From: Clavibacter sp. VKM Ac-2872
GTDB taxonomy: Bacteria > Actinomycetota > Actinomycetes > Actinomycetales > Microbacteriaceae
DNA length: 64,000 bases
NCBI RefSeq assembly: GCF_015351105.1
Contig: NZ_JADKRR010000001.1
Span: forward strand, 973,069 to 1,037,068
Direction: 5' to 3'
Each line of letters opens with the position of its first letter. Within the stretch, counting starts at the first letter, position 1. The position numbers and the translations under genes were made by a program. Below are positions 27,143 through 35,545 of the stretch, in pieces. The notes under the pieces were generated by a model. The model saw only the letters and a program-made list of their open reading frames with translations. It did not search any database and was not told the DNA's origin.

Positions 27143-27148
27143 TAGATT
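27143..27148 (+). promoter_or_regulatory. -10 box of first BMP gene, leaderless
   Basis: TAGATT, 6 nt, then the ATG at 27155. The hexamer and spacing are identical to those of add at 36573. Confidence 0.65.
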
Positions 27149-27154
27149 CCGGGG

Positions 27155-28228
27155 ATGCTCCGCACCCGCCGCGCCGTCCGCGCCGCCATCTTGCCCATCG
27201 CCCTCCTCTCCGCCGCCGCCCTCGCCGGGTGCGGTGCCGCCCCCGAGCCCGGCGCCACCTCGGCCGCCGCGAGCGACTACTGCGCCCGCATGGTCACCAA
27301 CTCGGGCGGCCTGCAGGACCGCTCCTTCAACCAGTCGAGCTGGGAGGGGCTGCAGCGCGCGGAGAAGGAGCTCGGGATCCAGGCCGACGTCCTCGTCTCG
27401 ACCTCGGAGACCGACCTCGCCCCGAACGTGGAGCAGGCGGTGGGCACGGGTTGCGGGTTCATCCTCACCGTCGGCTACGAGCTGGCGGAGGCCACGTCGG
27501 CCGCGGCGGCGGAGAACCCGGACGTGCACTTCTCCATCGTCGACGAGGTCGTCGACGCCCCGAACGTCAAGCCGCTCGTCTTCGACACGGCGCAGGCGTC
27601 CTACCTCGCGGGCTACCTGGCGGCGGGTGTGAGCCAGACGGGCAAGGTCGGCACCTTCGGCGGCGGCAACCAGCCGCCCGTCACCCTCTTCATGGACGGC
27701 TTCGTCGACGGCGTCGCGGCGTACAACCAGGCGCACGGCACGAGCGTCCAGGCCCTCGGCTGGGACGCGGCCACGCAGGACGGCACCTTCACCGGCGACT
27801 TCGAGGACGTGTCCAAGGGCCAGACCACGACGCAGAACCTGCTCGACCAGGGCGCCGACGTGATCATGCCGGTGGCCGGCCAGGTGGGGGAGGGCGCCGC
27901 CTCCGCGATCCTCGCCCACGGCAGCGGCAAGCTGATCTGGGTCGACAACGACGGCTACGACACCCTCCCCGCCGAGTACCGCCCGCTCCTGCTGACGAGC
28001 GTGCTCAAGGACACCGGCCAGGCCGTGGTCGACATCGTGGCCGACGACCAGAAGGGGACGTTCTCCTCGGAGCCCTACGTCGGCACTCTCGCCAACGGCG
28101 GCGTGGGCCTCGCCGAGTACCACGACCTCGCCGCCTCGGTGTCGCCCGAGCTGCAGTCCGAGCTCGACGCGCTGAAGGCCCGGATCGTCTCCGGCGACGT
28201 GCAGGTGAAGTCGGTCTCGACGCCCTAG
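27155..28228 (+). CDS. BMP/PnrA-family nucleoside-binding lipoprotein, first copy
   Basis: This 357-residue lipoprotein is of the Bmp (basic membrane protein)/Med/PnrA family, which binds nucleosides for ABC import. The lipobox LAGC puts the lipidated cysteine at residue 26. Family segments are GGLQDRSFNQSSWEGL near residue 50, TVGYELAEATSAAA near 106, VGTFGGGNQPPVTLFMDGFVDG near 166 and LLTSVLKDTGQAV near 276. Cys42 and Cys101 could form a disulfide. It is followed by a second copy, then an ABC transporter and nucleoside catabolic genes, which gives the substrate assignment. It has its own leaderless promoter and a hairpin downstream. Confidence 0.9.
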   Translation: MLRTRRAVRAAILPIALLSAAALAGCGAAPEPGATSAAASDYCARMVTNSGGLQDRSFNQSSWEGLQRAEKELGIQADVLVSTSETDLAPNVEQAVGTGCGFILTVGYELAEATSAAAAENPDVHFSIVDEVVDAPNVKPLVFDTAQASYLAGYLAAGVSQTGKVGTFGGGNQPPVTLFMDGFVDGVAAYNQAHGTSVQALGWDAATQDGTFTGDFEDVSKGQTTTQNLLDQGADVIMPVAGQVGEGAASAILAHGSGKLIWVDNDGYDTLPAEYRPLLLTSVLKDTGQAVVDIVADDQKGTFSSEPYVGTLANGGVGLAEYHDLAASVSPELQSELDALKARIVSGDVQVKSVSTP

Positions 28229-28280
28229 CAGAGGCCGTGTTGCCGCGGTGTTTCGGGCCCGTCCCGGATCGATAACGCTT

Positions 28281-28312
28281 GCGTCCCGGGGCCCGATCGG
28301 GGCACGGGACGC
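28281..28312 (+). terminator. Hairpin between the two BMP genes
   Basis: GCGTCCCG and CGGGACGC form a perfect 8-bp outer stem around the inner palindrome CCCGATCGGG. It lies 53 nt after the first BMP stop and just upstream of the -10 box of the second. No T-tract follows. It is probably a terminator. Confidence 0.65.
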
Positions 28313-28327
28313 ATTCCCGTACATGGG

Positions 28328-28333
28328 TAACAT
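28328..28333 (+). promoter_or_regulatory. -10 box (TAACAT) of second BMP gene
   Basis: It predicts a start near 28340 and a 40-nt leader with GGAGG at 28369-28373 before the GTG at 28379. Confidence 0.5.
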
Positions 28334-28378
28334 GAACGCACATCGCCCGGCTGACCCGGGCTGCACCTGGAGGCCACA

Positions 28379-29473
28379 GTGACCATCACCACCCGAAAGG
28401 CCGCCCTCGGCGGTCTCGCCGCCGTCGGCATCACCGCGATCCTCGCGGGCTGCGGCGCCGCCCCCGAGTCGACGACGGGAGGTGCGGGTGGAGAGGCGAA
28501 GAGCGACCTCGTCTCCTGCATGGTCTCCGACTCGGGCGGCTTCGACGACAAGTCGTTCAACCAGCTCGGCTTCGAGGGCCTCACCAAGGCGGCCACCGAC
28601 CTCGGCCTCGCCACCCCCAAGACGGTCGAGTCCGCCGCGGAGACCGACTTCGCTCCGAACCTCACCAACCTCGCCGACCAGGGCTGCGGCCTCATCGTCA
28701 CCGTCGGCTTCCTGCTCGCCGACGCCACCAAGGAGGCGGCGGCCGCCAACAAGGGCATCGAGTACGCGATCATCGACGACGCCTCGATCGACGCCCCGAA
28801 CGTCAAGCCCATCACCTTCAACACGAGCGAGGCCGCGTTCCTCGCGGGCTACTCCGCGGCGGCGTACTCGAAGACCGGCACGGTCGGCACCTTCGGCGGC
28901 CTGCAGATCCCGACGGTCACGATCTTCATGGACGGCTTCGTCGACGGCGTGGACTACTACAACCAGCAGAAGGGCAAGGACGTCAAGGCCATCGGCTGGG
29001 ACGTCGCGAGCCAGAGCGGGTCGTTCACGGGCGAGTTCGTCGCCAACCAGACGGCCAAGACCGCGGCCCAGACCCTCATCGACCAGGGCGCGGACGTCAT
29101 CATGCCCGTCGGCGGCCCGATCTTCCTCAGCGCCGGAGAGGCCATCCGCGACTCCAGCGACAAGAAGGTCGTCATGGTGGGCGTCGACTCCGACGCGTAC
29201 GAGACCGCGCCCGACCTCAAGGACCTCTTCCTCACCTCGGTGCTCAAGGGCATCGACGCGGGCGTCGAGGACGTCGTGAAGACCGCGGCGGACGACAAGT
29301 TCGACGCGACGCCCTACGTGGGCACGCTGAAGAACGGCGGCGTGGACATCGCCCCGTTCCACGACTACGAGTCCGCGGTCCCGTCCGACCTCTCGGGCGA
29401 GCTCGAGACGATCAAGGCCGGCATCATCGACGGCTCGATCACCGTCGAGTCGCCCTCGTCGCTGACGAAGTAG
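28379..29473 (+). CDS. BMP/PnrA-family nucleoside-binding lipoprotein, second copy
   Basis: This 364-residue lipoprotein is a paralogue of the preceding gene. The lipobox LAGC gives a lipidated Cys25. It shares DSGGFDDKSFNQLGFEGL near residue 57, TVGFLLADATKEA near 107 and LTSVLKGIDAGV near 284 with the first copy. The GTG at 28379 has GGAGG 5 nt upstream. Unlike the first copy it has a conventional leadered start. A strong hairpin separates it from the ATPase gene, which may keep the binding protein in excess over the transporter. The two copies could differ in nucleoside specificity. Confidence 0.9.
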   Translation: MTITTRKAALGGLAAVGITAILAGCGAAPESTTGGAGGEAKSDLVSCMVSDSGGFDDKSFNQLGFEGLTKAATDLGLATPKTVESAAETDFAPNLTNLADQGCGLIVTVGFLLADATKEAAAANKGIEYAIIDDASIDAPNVKPITFNTSEAAFLAGYSAAAYSKTGTVGTFGGLQIPTVTIFMDGFVDGVDYYNQQKGKDVKAIGWDVASQSGSFTGEFVANQTAKTAAQTLIDQGADVIMPVGGPIFLSAGEAIRDSSDKKVVMVGVDSDAYETAPDLKDLFLTSVLKGIDAGVEDVVKTAADDKFDATPYVGTLKNGGVDIAPFHDYESAVPSDLSGELETIKAGIIDGSITVESPSSLTK

Positions 29474-29486
29474 CATCGAACGCACC

Positions 29487-29518
29487 GCGGGGGGATCGGC
29501 AGGCGCCGGTCCCCCCGC
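29487..29518 (+). terminator. Strong intra-operon hairpin after the second BMP gene
   Basis: GCGGGGGGATCGGC and GCCGGTCCCCCCGC form a 14-bp stem with one G-U pair and a 4-nt loop, 14 nt after the stop. No promoter is evident between it and the ATPase start at 29555. It is best read as a partial terminator or mRNA-stabilising stem. Confidence 0.7.
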
Positions 29519-29554
29519 CGCGTGTCCACCCGACCCACCGACAGGATTGATCCG

Positions 29555-31096
29555 ATGAAGCTCGAACTGCGGGGCATCACCAAGCGCTTCGGCGCCCTGG
29601 TCGCCAACGACCACATCGACCTCGTGGTCCAGCCGGGGGAGATCCACTGCCTCCTCGGCGAGAACGGCGCAGGCAAGTCCACGCTGATGAACGTCCTCTA
29701 CGGCCTGTACCAGGCGGAGGAGGGCGAGATCCTCCTCGACGACCGGGTGGCGCGCTTCGCCGGACCCGGCGACGCCATGGCCGCCGGCATCGGCATGGTG
29801 CACCAGCACTTCATGCTCATCCCCGTCTTCACCGTCGCGGAGAACGTCATGCTCGGCCACGAGGAGACGAAGCTCGGCGGCCGGCTCGACCTGGCCGGAG
29901 CCCGCGCGAAGGTGCGCGAGATCTCCGCCCGCTTCGGCTTCGACGTCGACCCGGACGCGCTCGTCGCCGACCTGCCCGTCGGCGTGCAGCAGCGCGTCGA
30001 GATCATCAAGGCCCTGTCGCGCGACGCCGAGGTTCTCGTGTTCGACGAGCCGACGGCCGTGCTCACGCCGCAGGAGACCGACGAGCTCATGGTCATCATG
30101 AAGCAGCTCCGGGACGCCGGCACCGGCATCGTCTTCATCACCCACAAGCTGCGCGAGGTGCGCGAGGTCGCGGACCGCATCACGGTGATCCGGCTCGGCA
30201 AGGTGGTCGGCGAGGCCGAGCCCACCGCGAGCAACGCGGAGCTCGCGTCCCTCATGGTCGGGCGCAGCGTGTCGCTCACCGTGCAGAAGGAGCCGGCGAC
30301 GCCCGGCGACGCCGCGCTCGTGGTGCGCGACCTCACGGTGATCGACGCGTCCGGCCAGGTGGTCGTCGACGGCGTGAGCTTCGAGGTGCACGCGGGGGAG
30401 ATCCTCGCCATCGCGGGCGTGCAGGGCAACGGCCAGACCGAGCTCACCGAGGCGATCCTCGGGCTGCAGCCGCGCGTGTCCGGCACCATCGACCTCGACG
30501 GGACGCGACTCACCGGCCGCTCCGTCCGCCGCGTGCTCGACGCGGGCGTCGGCTTCGTGCCCGAGGACCGCAACGAGGACGGGCTCGTGCCGGAGTTCAC
30601 CATCGCCGAGAACCTCATGCTCGACCGCTCCGACAGCCCGCCGTTCGTCGTCGCCGGATCCCTGAAGCTCGGCTACCTCGACGAGTTCGCGCGCGACCGC
30701 GTGCGCGAGTTCGACATCCGCACCCAGGGCATCGACACGCACGTCGGCCGGCTCTCCGGCGGCAACGCGCAGAAGGTCGTGCTCGCCCGCGAGCTCAGCC
30801 GGGACCTCCGCCTGTTCGTCGCGGCGCAGCCCACGCGCGGACTCGACGTCGGATCCATCGAGTTCGTGCACACGCGCGTCGTCGAGACGCGCGACCGCGG
30901 CCTGCCCGTCATCGTCGTCTCCACGGAGCTCGACGAGGTGGCGGCGCTGGCCGACCGCATCGCCGTGATGTACCGCGGCGGCATCGTCGGCATCGTCCCG
31001 GGCGACACCCCGCGCGACGTGCTCGGCCTGATGATGGCCGGCGAGGTCCCCGCATCCGTCCCCACCCCCACGACCGCCGGAGGGCGCACCGCATGA
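29555..31096 (+). CDS. Nucleoside ABC transporter ATP-binding protein
   Basis: This 513-residue protein has two fused ATPase domains, as in sugar/nucleoside importers (YufO/RnsB type). Domain 1 has Walker A GENGAGKST near residue 36, VGVQQRVEIIKAL near 143 and VFDEPTAVLTPQE near 164. Domain 2 has a degenerate Walker A, GVQGNGQTEL near 289, and LSGGNAQK near 396, as is normal for this family. The ATG at 29555 has AGGA 8 nt upstream; a GTG at 29522 is less likely because it overlaps hairpin-proximal sequence and adds no conserved residues. It is coupled by ATGA to the first permease. Confidence 0.9.
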   Translation: MKLELRGITKRFGALVANDHIDLVVQPGEIHCLLGENGAGKSTLMNVLYGLYQAEEGEILLDDRVARFAGPGDAMAAGIGMVHQHFMLIPVFTVAENVMLGHEETKLGGRLDLAGARAKVREISARFGFDVDPDALVADLPVGVQQRVEIIKALSRDAEVLVFDEPTAVLTPQETDELMVIMKQLRDAGTGIVFITHKLREVREVADRITVIRLGKVVGEAEPTASNAELASLMVGRSVSLTVQKEPATPGDAALVVRDLTVIDASGQVVVDGVSFEVHAGEILAIAGVQGNGQTELTEAILGLQPRVSGTIDLDGTRLTGRSVRRVLDAGVGFVPEDRNEDGLVPEFTIAENLMLDRSDSPPFVVAGSLKLGYLDEFARDRVREFDIRTQGIDTHVGRLSGGNAQKVVLARELSRDLRLFVAAQPTRGLDVGSIEFVHTRVVETRDRGLPVIVVSTELDEVAALADRIAVMYRGGIVGIVPGDTPRDVLGLMMAGEVPASVPTPTTAGGRTA

Positions 31097-32454
31097 CCGA
31101 CGACACCACTCGTCCCGAGGGCCAGGGCCCCGACGACCCGTCCGCGGGGCAGCTGCCCGCCTCCGGTCGCGAGGCCGGGTCCGTGGGCGACCCCACGCGC
31201 TCCGAGGCGCCCGCGGGCGTCCCCGCCGTGGCGAGCGCCGACGGCGACGGGGGATCCCGCGCCGGACAGGTCCTCCGCGAGATCGCGTCGGGCAGCGCGC
31301 TGCTGTCGGTGCTCGCGGTCGTGCTGTCGCTCGTCGTGGGCGCGCTGCTCATCGCCGTCACCGACGAGGAGACGCAGAAGGCGGCCGGGTACTTCTTCAG
31401 CCGCCCGCTCGACACGCTGCGCGCCGGCTGGGATGCCGCGTCCGGCGCCTACTCGGCGCTCTTCCAGGGGTCGATCTACAACTTCCGCCGCCCGGGCTTC
31501 GCGAACGGCATCAAGCCGCTCACGGAGACGCTGACCTTCGCGACCCCGCTGATCGCGGCCGGCCTCGGCGTCGCGCTCGCGTTCCGCGTGGGCCTGTTCA
31601 ACATCGGCGCGCGCGGCCAGATGCTCATCGCCGCCGCGTGCGCGGGCTGGGTCGGCTTCAGCTTCGACCTGCCGCCCGTGATCCACCTGGTGCTCGCGGT
31701 CGGCGCGGGCATCGTCGGCGGCGCGGCATGGGGCGGCATCGTCGGCCTCCTCAAGGCGCGCACCGGCGCGCACGAGGTGATCGTCACGATCATGCTCAAC
31801 TACGTCGCGTTCTACCTCCTCTCCTACCTGCTCCGCACGCCCGGCCTCCTCCAGGCGCCCGGGTCGAACAACCCGAAGACCCCGGGGATGAAGGACAGCG
31901 CGATCTTCCCGGCGCTGCTCGGCGACGGGTACTCGCTGCACGCGGGCTTCCTCGTGGTCGTCGTCGCGACGGTCATCGTCTGGTACCTGCTGAACCGCTC
32001 CGGCCTCGGCTTCCGCTTCCGCGCGGTGGGCGAGAACCCGAGCGCCGCGCGGGTGGCCGGCATCGACGTCAAGAACTCCTACCTCTACGCCATGCTCATC
32101 TCCGGCGGGCTCGCGGGCCTCGCGGGGGCGAGCCAGGTGCTCGGCACGGTCACCACGGGCTTCAGCTCGGGGATCGACGCGGGCATCGGCTTCGACGCCA
32201 TCACGGTGGCGCTGCTGGGCCGCAGCCGGCCGTGGGGCGTCTTCGTCGCGGGGATCCTGTTCGGCGCCTTCAAGGCCGGCGGCTTCTCGATGCAGGCGGC
32301 CGAGGGCGTGCCCATCGACATCGTCGTGGTCGTCCAGTCGCTCATCGTCCTGTTCATCGCGGCACCCCCGCTCGTGCGCGCGGTGTTCCGCCTGCCCGCG
32401 CCGGGCCAGGCGCGTCGCACCACCCGCACCCGGAAGGCGGCGCTCAGCTCATGA
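31093..32454 (+). CDS. Nucleoside ABC transporter permease, first subunit
   Basis: This 453-residue membrane protein is of the BPD_transp_2 (YufP/RnsC) family. After a disordered, acidic and Pro/Gly-rich N-terminus of about 60 residues, roughly ten helices follow. The conserved GLFNIGARGQM lies near residue 167 and RAVGENPSAARVAGIDV near 312; the latter is the ATPase-contact loop. ATGA links it to the ATPase and again to the second permease. The long N-terminal extension is unusual for the family. Confidence 0.9.
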   Translation: MTDDTTRPEGQGPDDPSAGQLPASGREAGSVGDPTRSEAPAGVPAVASADGDGGSRAGQVLREIASGSALLSVLAVVLSLVVGALLIAVTDEETQKAAGYFFSRPLDTLRAGWDAASGAYSALFQGSIYNFRRPGFANGIKPLTETLTFATPLIAAGLGVALAFRVGLFNIGARGQMLIAAACAGWVGFSFDLPPVIHLVLAVGAGIVGGAAWGGIVGLLKARTGAHEVIVTIMLNYVAFYLLSYLLRTPGLLQAPGSNNPKTPGMKDSAIFPALLGDGYSLHAGFLVVVVATVIVWYLLNRSGLGFRFRAVGENPSAARVAGIDVKNSYLYAMLISGGLAGLAGASQVLGTVTTGFSSGIDAGIGFDAITVALLGRSRPWGVFVAGILFGAFKAGGFSMQAAEGVPIDIVVVVQSLIVLFIAAPPLVRAVFRLPAPGQARRTTRTRKAALSS

Positions 32455-33755
32455 CCGCGACCACGCCCACCGCCGCGCCGTCCCCGGCGCCGCACGACCC
32501 CGCGGCCGTCGCCCTCGAGCGCGCCGTCGCGACGAGCTGGAAGGCGCCCGTCGCGTTCGGGATCTTCACGGTCATCTCGCTCGTCCTGTTCGTCCTGTTC
32601 CGCCGCGAGGGATCGAGCACGTTCGGCCTCTCCACCGGCACGGACCTCATCCAGCTCGCGCCGGTCGTGCTGCCGACGGCCGCCACCGGCATCGTCGTCA
32701 CCGTGCTGCTCGCCGCGCTCACCGTCGTGTCCGCCCTGCTGGTGCGGCGGTCGGCGAAGGTGCCGCTGTGGTTCACCGCCGTGTTCGCGATCCTGTTCCT
32801 GGTGGCGTTCCTCACCTGGGCGTCCGCGGGCCAGACGATCCCGGTGCCCGGCCTCCTGGTGGGCACGGTCGCCCTGTCGGTGCCGCTCATCTTCGGCGCG
32901 CTCGGCGGCGTGCTCTCGGAGCGCGTCGGCGTCGTCAACGTCGCGATCGAGGGCCAGCTGCTCGCGGGCGCGTTCGTGTCCGCCGTCGTGGCCTCCATCA
33001 CGGGCCAGCCGCTCATCGGCCTCGCGTCCGCGATGGTCGCCGGCATGCTCGTGTCGTTCGTGCTCGCGGCGTTCGCCATCAAGTACCTGGTCGACCAGGT
33101 CATCGTCGGCGTCGTCCTCAACGTCCTGGTGACGGGCCTCACGAGCTTCCTGTTCTCGCAGGTGCTGTCGGCCGATCCGGGGACGCTCAACTCGCCCCCG
33201 CGCTTCGACCGCATCGACATCCCTGTCCTCGGCCAGATCCCGATCATCGGGCCGGTCCTGTTCCGGCAGACGATCATCGTCTACCTCATGTACGTCGCCG
33301 TGTTCCTCGTCTGGTACTGCCTCTTCCACACGCGCTGGGGCCTGCGCCTCCGCGCGGTGGGCGAGCACCCGCAGGCCGCCGACACCGTGGGCATCAAGGT
33401 CTCCGCGACGCGGTTCTGGAACGTCTCCCTCGCGGGCGCGATAGCGGGCCTGGGCGGCGCGTTCTTCACGCTCGGCTCCGTCGGCGCCTTCAACAAGGAG
33501 ATGACGGCGGGCGCCGGGTTCATCGCCCTGGCCGCCGTGATCTTCGGCCGGTGGGATCCGCTGCGCGCCACCCTCGCGGCCCTCCTGTTCGGCTTCGCGA
33601 GCAACCTGCAGAACGTCCTCGGCGTCATCGGCTCGCCCGTGCCGAGCGAGTTCATGCTGATGCTCCCGTACGTCGTGACCATCGCCGCGGTCGCGGGCCT
33701 CGTGGGGCAGGTGCGCGGACCTGCCGCCGCCGGCAAGCCCTACGTGAAGTCGTGA
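32451..33755 (+). CDS. Nucleoside ABC transporter permease, second subunit
   Basis: This 434-residue membrane protein is of the YufQ/RnsD type. Family segments are SERVGVVNVAIEGQLLAGA near residue 158, a variant of the first subunit's signature, and RLRAVGEHPQAADTVGIKV near 299. It carries an N-terminal extension with two or three extra helices before the core, so it is longer than typical 300-320-residue family members. The start overlaps the previous stop by ATGA, and its own stop overlaps the cdd start by GTGA, so uptake and catabolism are translationally linked. Confidence 0.9.
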   Translation: MTATTPTAAPSPAPHDPAAVALERAVATSWKAPVAFGIFTVISLVLFVLFRREGSSTFGLSTGTDLIQLAPVVLPTAATGIVVTVLLAALTVVSALLVRRSAKVPLWFTAVFAILFLVAFLTWASAGQTIPVPGLLVGTVALSVPLIFGALGGVLSERVGVVNVAIEGQLLAGAFVSAVVASITGQPLIGLASAMVAGMLVSFVLAAFAIKYLVDQVIVGVVLNVLVTGLTSFLFSQVLSADPGTLNSPPRFDRIDIPVLGQIPIIGPVLFRQTIIVYLMYVAVFLVWYCLFHTRWGLRLRAVGEHPQAADTVGIKVSATRFWNVSLAGAIAGLGGAFFTLGSVGAFNKEMTAGAGFIALAAVIFGRWDPLRATLAALLFGFASNLQNVLGVIGSPVPSEFMLMLPYVVTIAAVAGLVGQVRGPAAAGKPYVKS

Positions 33756-34183
33756 GCGCGGTGGAGCCCGTCGAGTCGGTCGGCATCGACTGGGGATCCC
33801 TCCGCGAGGCGGCGCACGAGGCCATGGGCCGCGCGTACGTGCCGTACTCGCGCTTCCCCGTCGGCGTCGCGGCCATCGCCACCGACGGCCGCGTCATCAC
33901 CGGCTGCAACGTGGAGAACGCCAGCTACGGGCTCACCCTGTGCGCCGAGTGCGCGCTCGTGTCGGTCCTGCACCTGACGGGCGGCGGCCAGCTCGTCGCC
34001 TTCACGTGCGTGGACGGCGACGGCAACATCCTCATGCCGTGCGGGCGCTGCCGGCAGCTGCTGTTCGAGCACGCGGTGCCGGGGATGCTGCTGGAGACCG
34101 TGTCGGGGATCCGCACGATCGACGAGGTGCTGCCCGACGCGTTCGGCCCGAGCACGCTGAACGCGTACGGGGACCGCGCGTGA
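33752..34183 (+). CDS. cdd: Cytidine deaminase
   Basis: This 143-residue zinc enzyme converts cytidine and deoxycytidine to uridine and deoxyuridine. The substrate segment is YVPYSRFPVGVAA near residue 30, the catalytic NVENASYGLTLCAEC near 55 carries the first zinc Cys and the proton-shuttling Glu, and PCGRCRQ near 96 supplies the other two Cys ligands. It is the tetrameric T-CDA type. GTGA overlaps join it to the permease upstream and to deoA downstream. Confidence 0.95.
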   Translation: MSAVEPVESVGIDWGSLREAAHEAMGRAYVPYSRFPVGVAAIATDGRVITGCNVENASYGLTLCAECALVSVLHLTGGGQLVAFTCVDGDGNILMPCGRCRQLLFEHAVPGMLLETVSGIRTIDEVLPDAFGPSTLNAYGDRA

Positions 34184-35478
34184 GCGCCGCGTTCGACGTC
34201 GTCGACCTCATCCGCACCAAGCGCGACGGCGGCCGGCTCTCGACCGCCGAGATCGACTGGCTCGTCGCCGCGTACACCGACCGCTACGTCGCGGACGAGC
34301 AGATGGCCGCGCTCGCGATGGCGATCCTCCTGCGCGGCATGGACCGCGCCGAGATCCGCGACCTCACGCTCGCGATGATCGCGAGCGGCGAGACGCTCGA
34401 CTTCTCGCAGCTCGGCAAGCCCACGGTCGACAAGCACTCCACGGGCGGCGTGGGCGACAAGATCACCCTCCCGCTCATGCCGCTGGTCGCCTCCTACGGC
34501 GTCGCCGTGCCGCAGCTCTCGGGCCGCGGCCTCGGCCACACCGGCGGCACGCTCGACAAGCTCGAGTCGATCCCCGGCTGGCGCGCCGACCTCTCCACGG
34601 AGGAGATGGTGCAGCAGATGCGCGACCACGGCGGCGTGATCTGCGCGGCCGGCAGCGGCCTCGCCCCGGCCGACAAGCGCCTCTACGCGCTGCGCGACAC
34701 CACGGGCACGGTCGAGGCGATCCCGCTCATCGCCTCCAGCATCATGAGCAAGAAGATCGCGGAGGGCACGGGCGCGCTCGTGCTCGACGTGAAGTTCGGA
34801 TCCGGCGCCTTCATGACCGACATCGACCGGTCGCGCGAGCTCGCCCGCACGATGGTCGAGCTCGGCACCGACGCCGGGGTGCGCACCACCGCGCTCCTCA
34901 CCGACATGGACGTGCCCCTCGGCCTCGCCATCGGCAACGCCAACGAGGTGCGCGAATCCGTCGAGGTGCTCGCGGGCGGCGGTCCCGCCGACGTCGTCGA
35001 GCTCACGCTCGCGCTCGCCCGGGAGATGCTGGCGGCTGTCGGCATCCCCGACGCCGACGTCGACGTCGCCCTCCGCGACGGCCGGGCCATGGACTCGTGG
35101 CGCGCCACCGTGCGCGCGCAGGGCGGGGATCCGGACGCCGCGATGCCCGTCGCCCGCGAGACCCACGTGGTCACCGCGGAACGCGACGGCGTCCTCGTGC
35201 AGCAGGACGCCCTCCCGTTCGGCATCGCCGCCTGGCGCCTCGGCGCCGGCCGCGCGCGCCAGGGGGACGCCGTGCAGCACGCCGCGGGCGTCGACCTGCA
35301 CGCGAAGCCGGGCGACCGTGTCCGTCGCGGCGACCCGCTCTTCACGCTCTCGACCGACGAGCCGGAGCGGTTCGCCCGGGCGCTGGAGTCGCTCGAGGGC
35401 GCGTACCGCGTCGGCGATGCGGACGAGCACGTCGCGCGCGGCCCGCTCGTGCGGGAGCGCATCACCGCCGAGGGCTGA
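34180..35478 (+). CDS. deoA: Thymidine / pyrimidine-nucleoside phosphorylase
   Basis: This 432-residue enzyme cleaves thymidine or uridine with phosphate to a base and (deoxy)ribose-1-phosphate. The phosphate/nucleoside signature is VDKHSTGGVGDK near residue 83, with SGRGLGHTGGTLDKLESIPG near 110 and the KFGSGAFM loop near 205. The C-terminal barrel includes GVLVQQDALPFG. The GTG at 34180 overlaps the cdd stop. It is the last gene of the uptake-catabolism operon and is followed by a hairpin. Confidence 0.94.
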   Translation: MSAAFDVVDLIRTKRDGGRLSTAEIDWLVAAYTDRYVADEQMAALAMAILLRGMDRAEIRDLTLAMIASGETLDFSQLGKPTVDKHSTGGVGDKITLPLMPLVASYGVAVPQLSGRGLGHTGGTLDKLESIPGWRADLSTEEMVQQMRDHGGVICAAGSGLAPADKRLYALRDTTGTVEAIPLIASSIMSKKIAEGTGALVLDVKFGSGAFMTDIDRSRELARTMVELGTDAGVRTTALLTDMDVPLGLAIGNANEVRESVEVLAGGGPADVVELTLALAREMLAAVGIPDADVDVALRDGRAMDSWRATVRAQGGDPDAAMPVARETHVVTAERDGVLVQQDALPFGIAAWRLGAGRARQGDAVQHAAGVDLHAKPGDRVRRGDPLFTLSTDEPERFARALESLEGAYRVGDADEHVARGPLVRERITAEG

Positions 35479-35487
35479 TCCGCGGGC

Positions 35488-35516
35488 CGGCCGTCGTCGT
35501 CCCGTGACGGCGGCCG
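35488..35516. terminator. Terminator hairpin between deoA and nucleoside hydrolase
   Basis: CGGCCGTCGTC and GACGGCGGCCG pair with one G-U and a 7-nt loop between two convergent stops. A short run of GCCGT repeats follows to 35545. Confidence 0.65.
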
Positions 35517-35545
35517 TGCCGTGCCGCGCCGTGCCGTGCGGCGCC

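Noticed and set aside
26738-30871. Minus-strand open frame of more than 1300 codons across manC, the BMP genes and the ATPase
   Set aside because: It runs antisense through several clearly real genes; long open antisense frames are expected at this GC content. It shows no domain and is rich in Arg, Glu and Asp as shadow frames are.
35515-35545. GCCGT-rich repeats as a tandem-repeat locus or CRISPR-like element
   Set aside because: Only a few imperfect 5-bp units in 30 bp, with no spacers; most likely part of a GC-rich terminator region.
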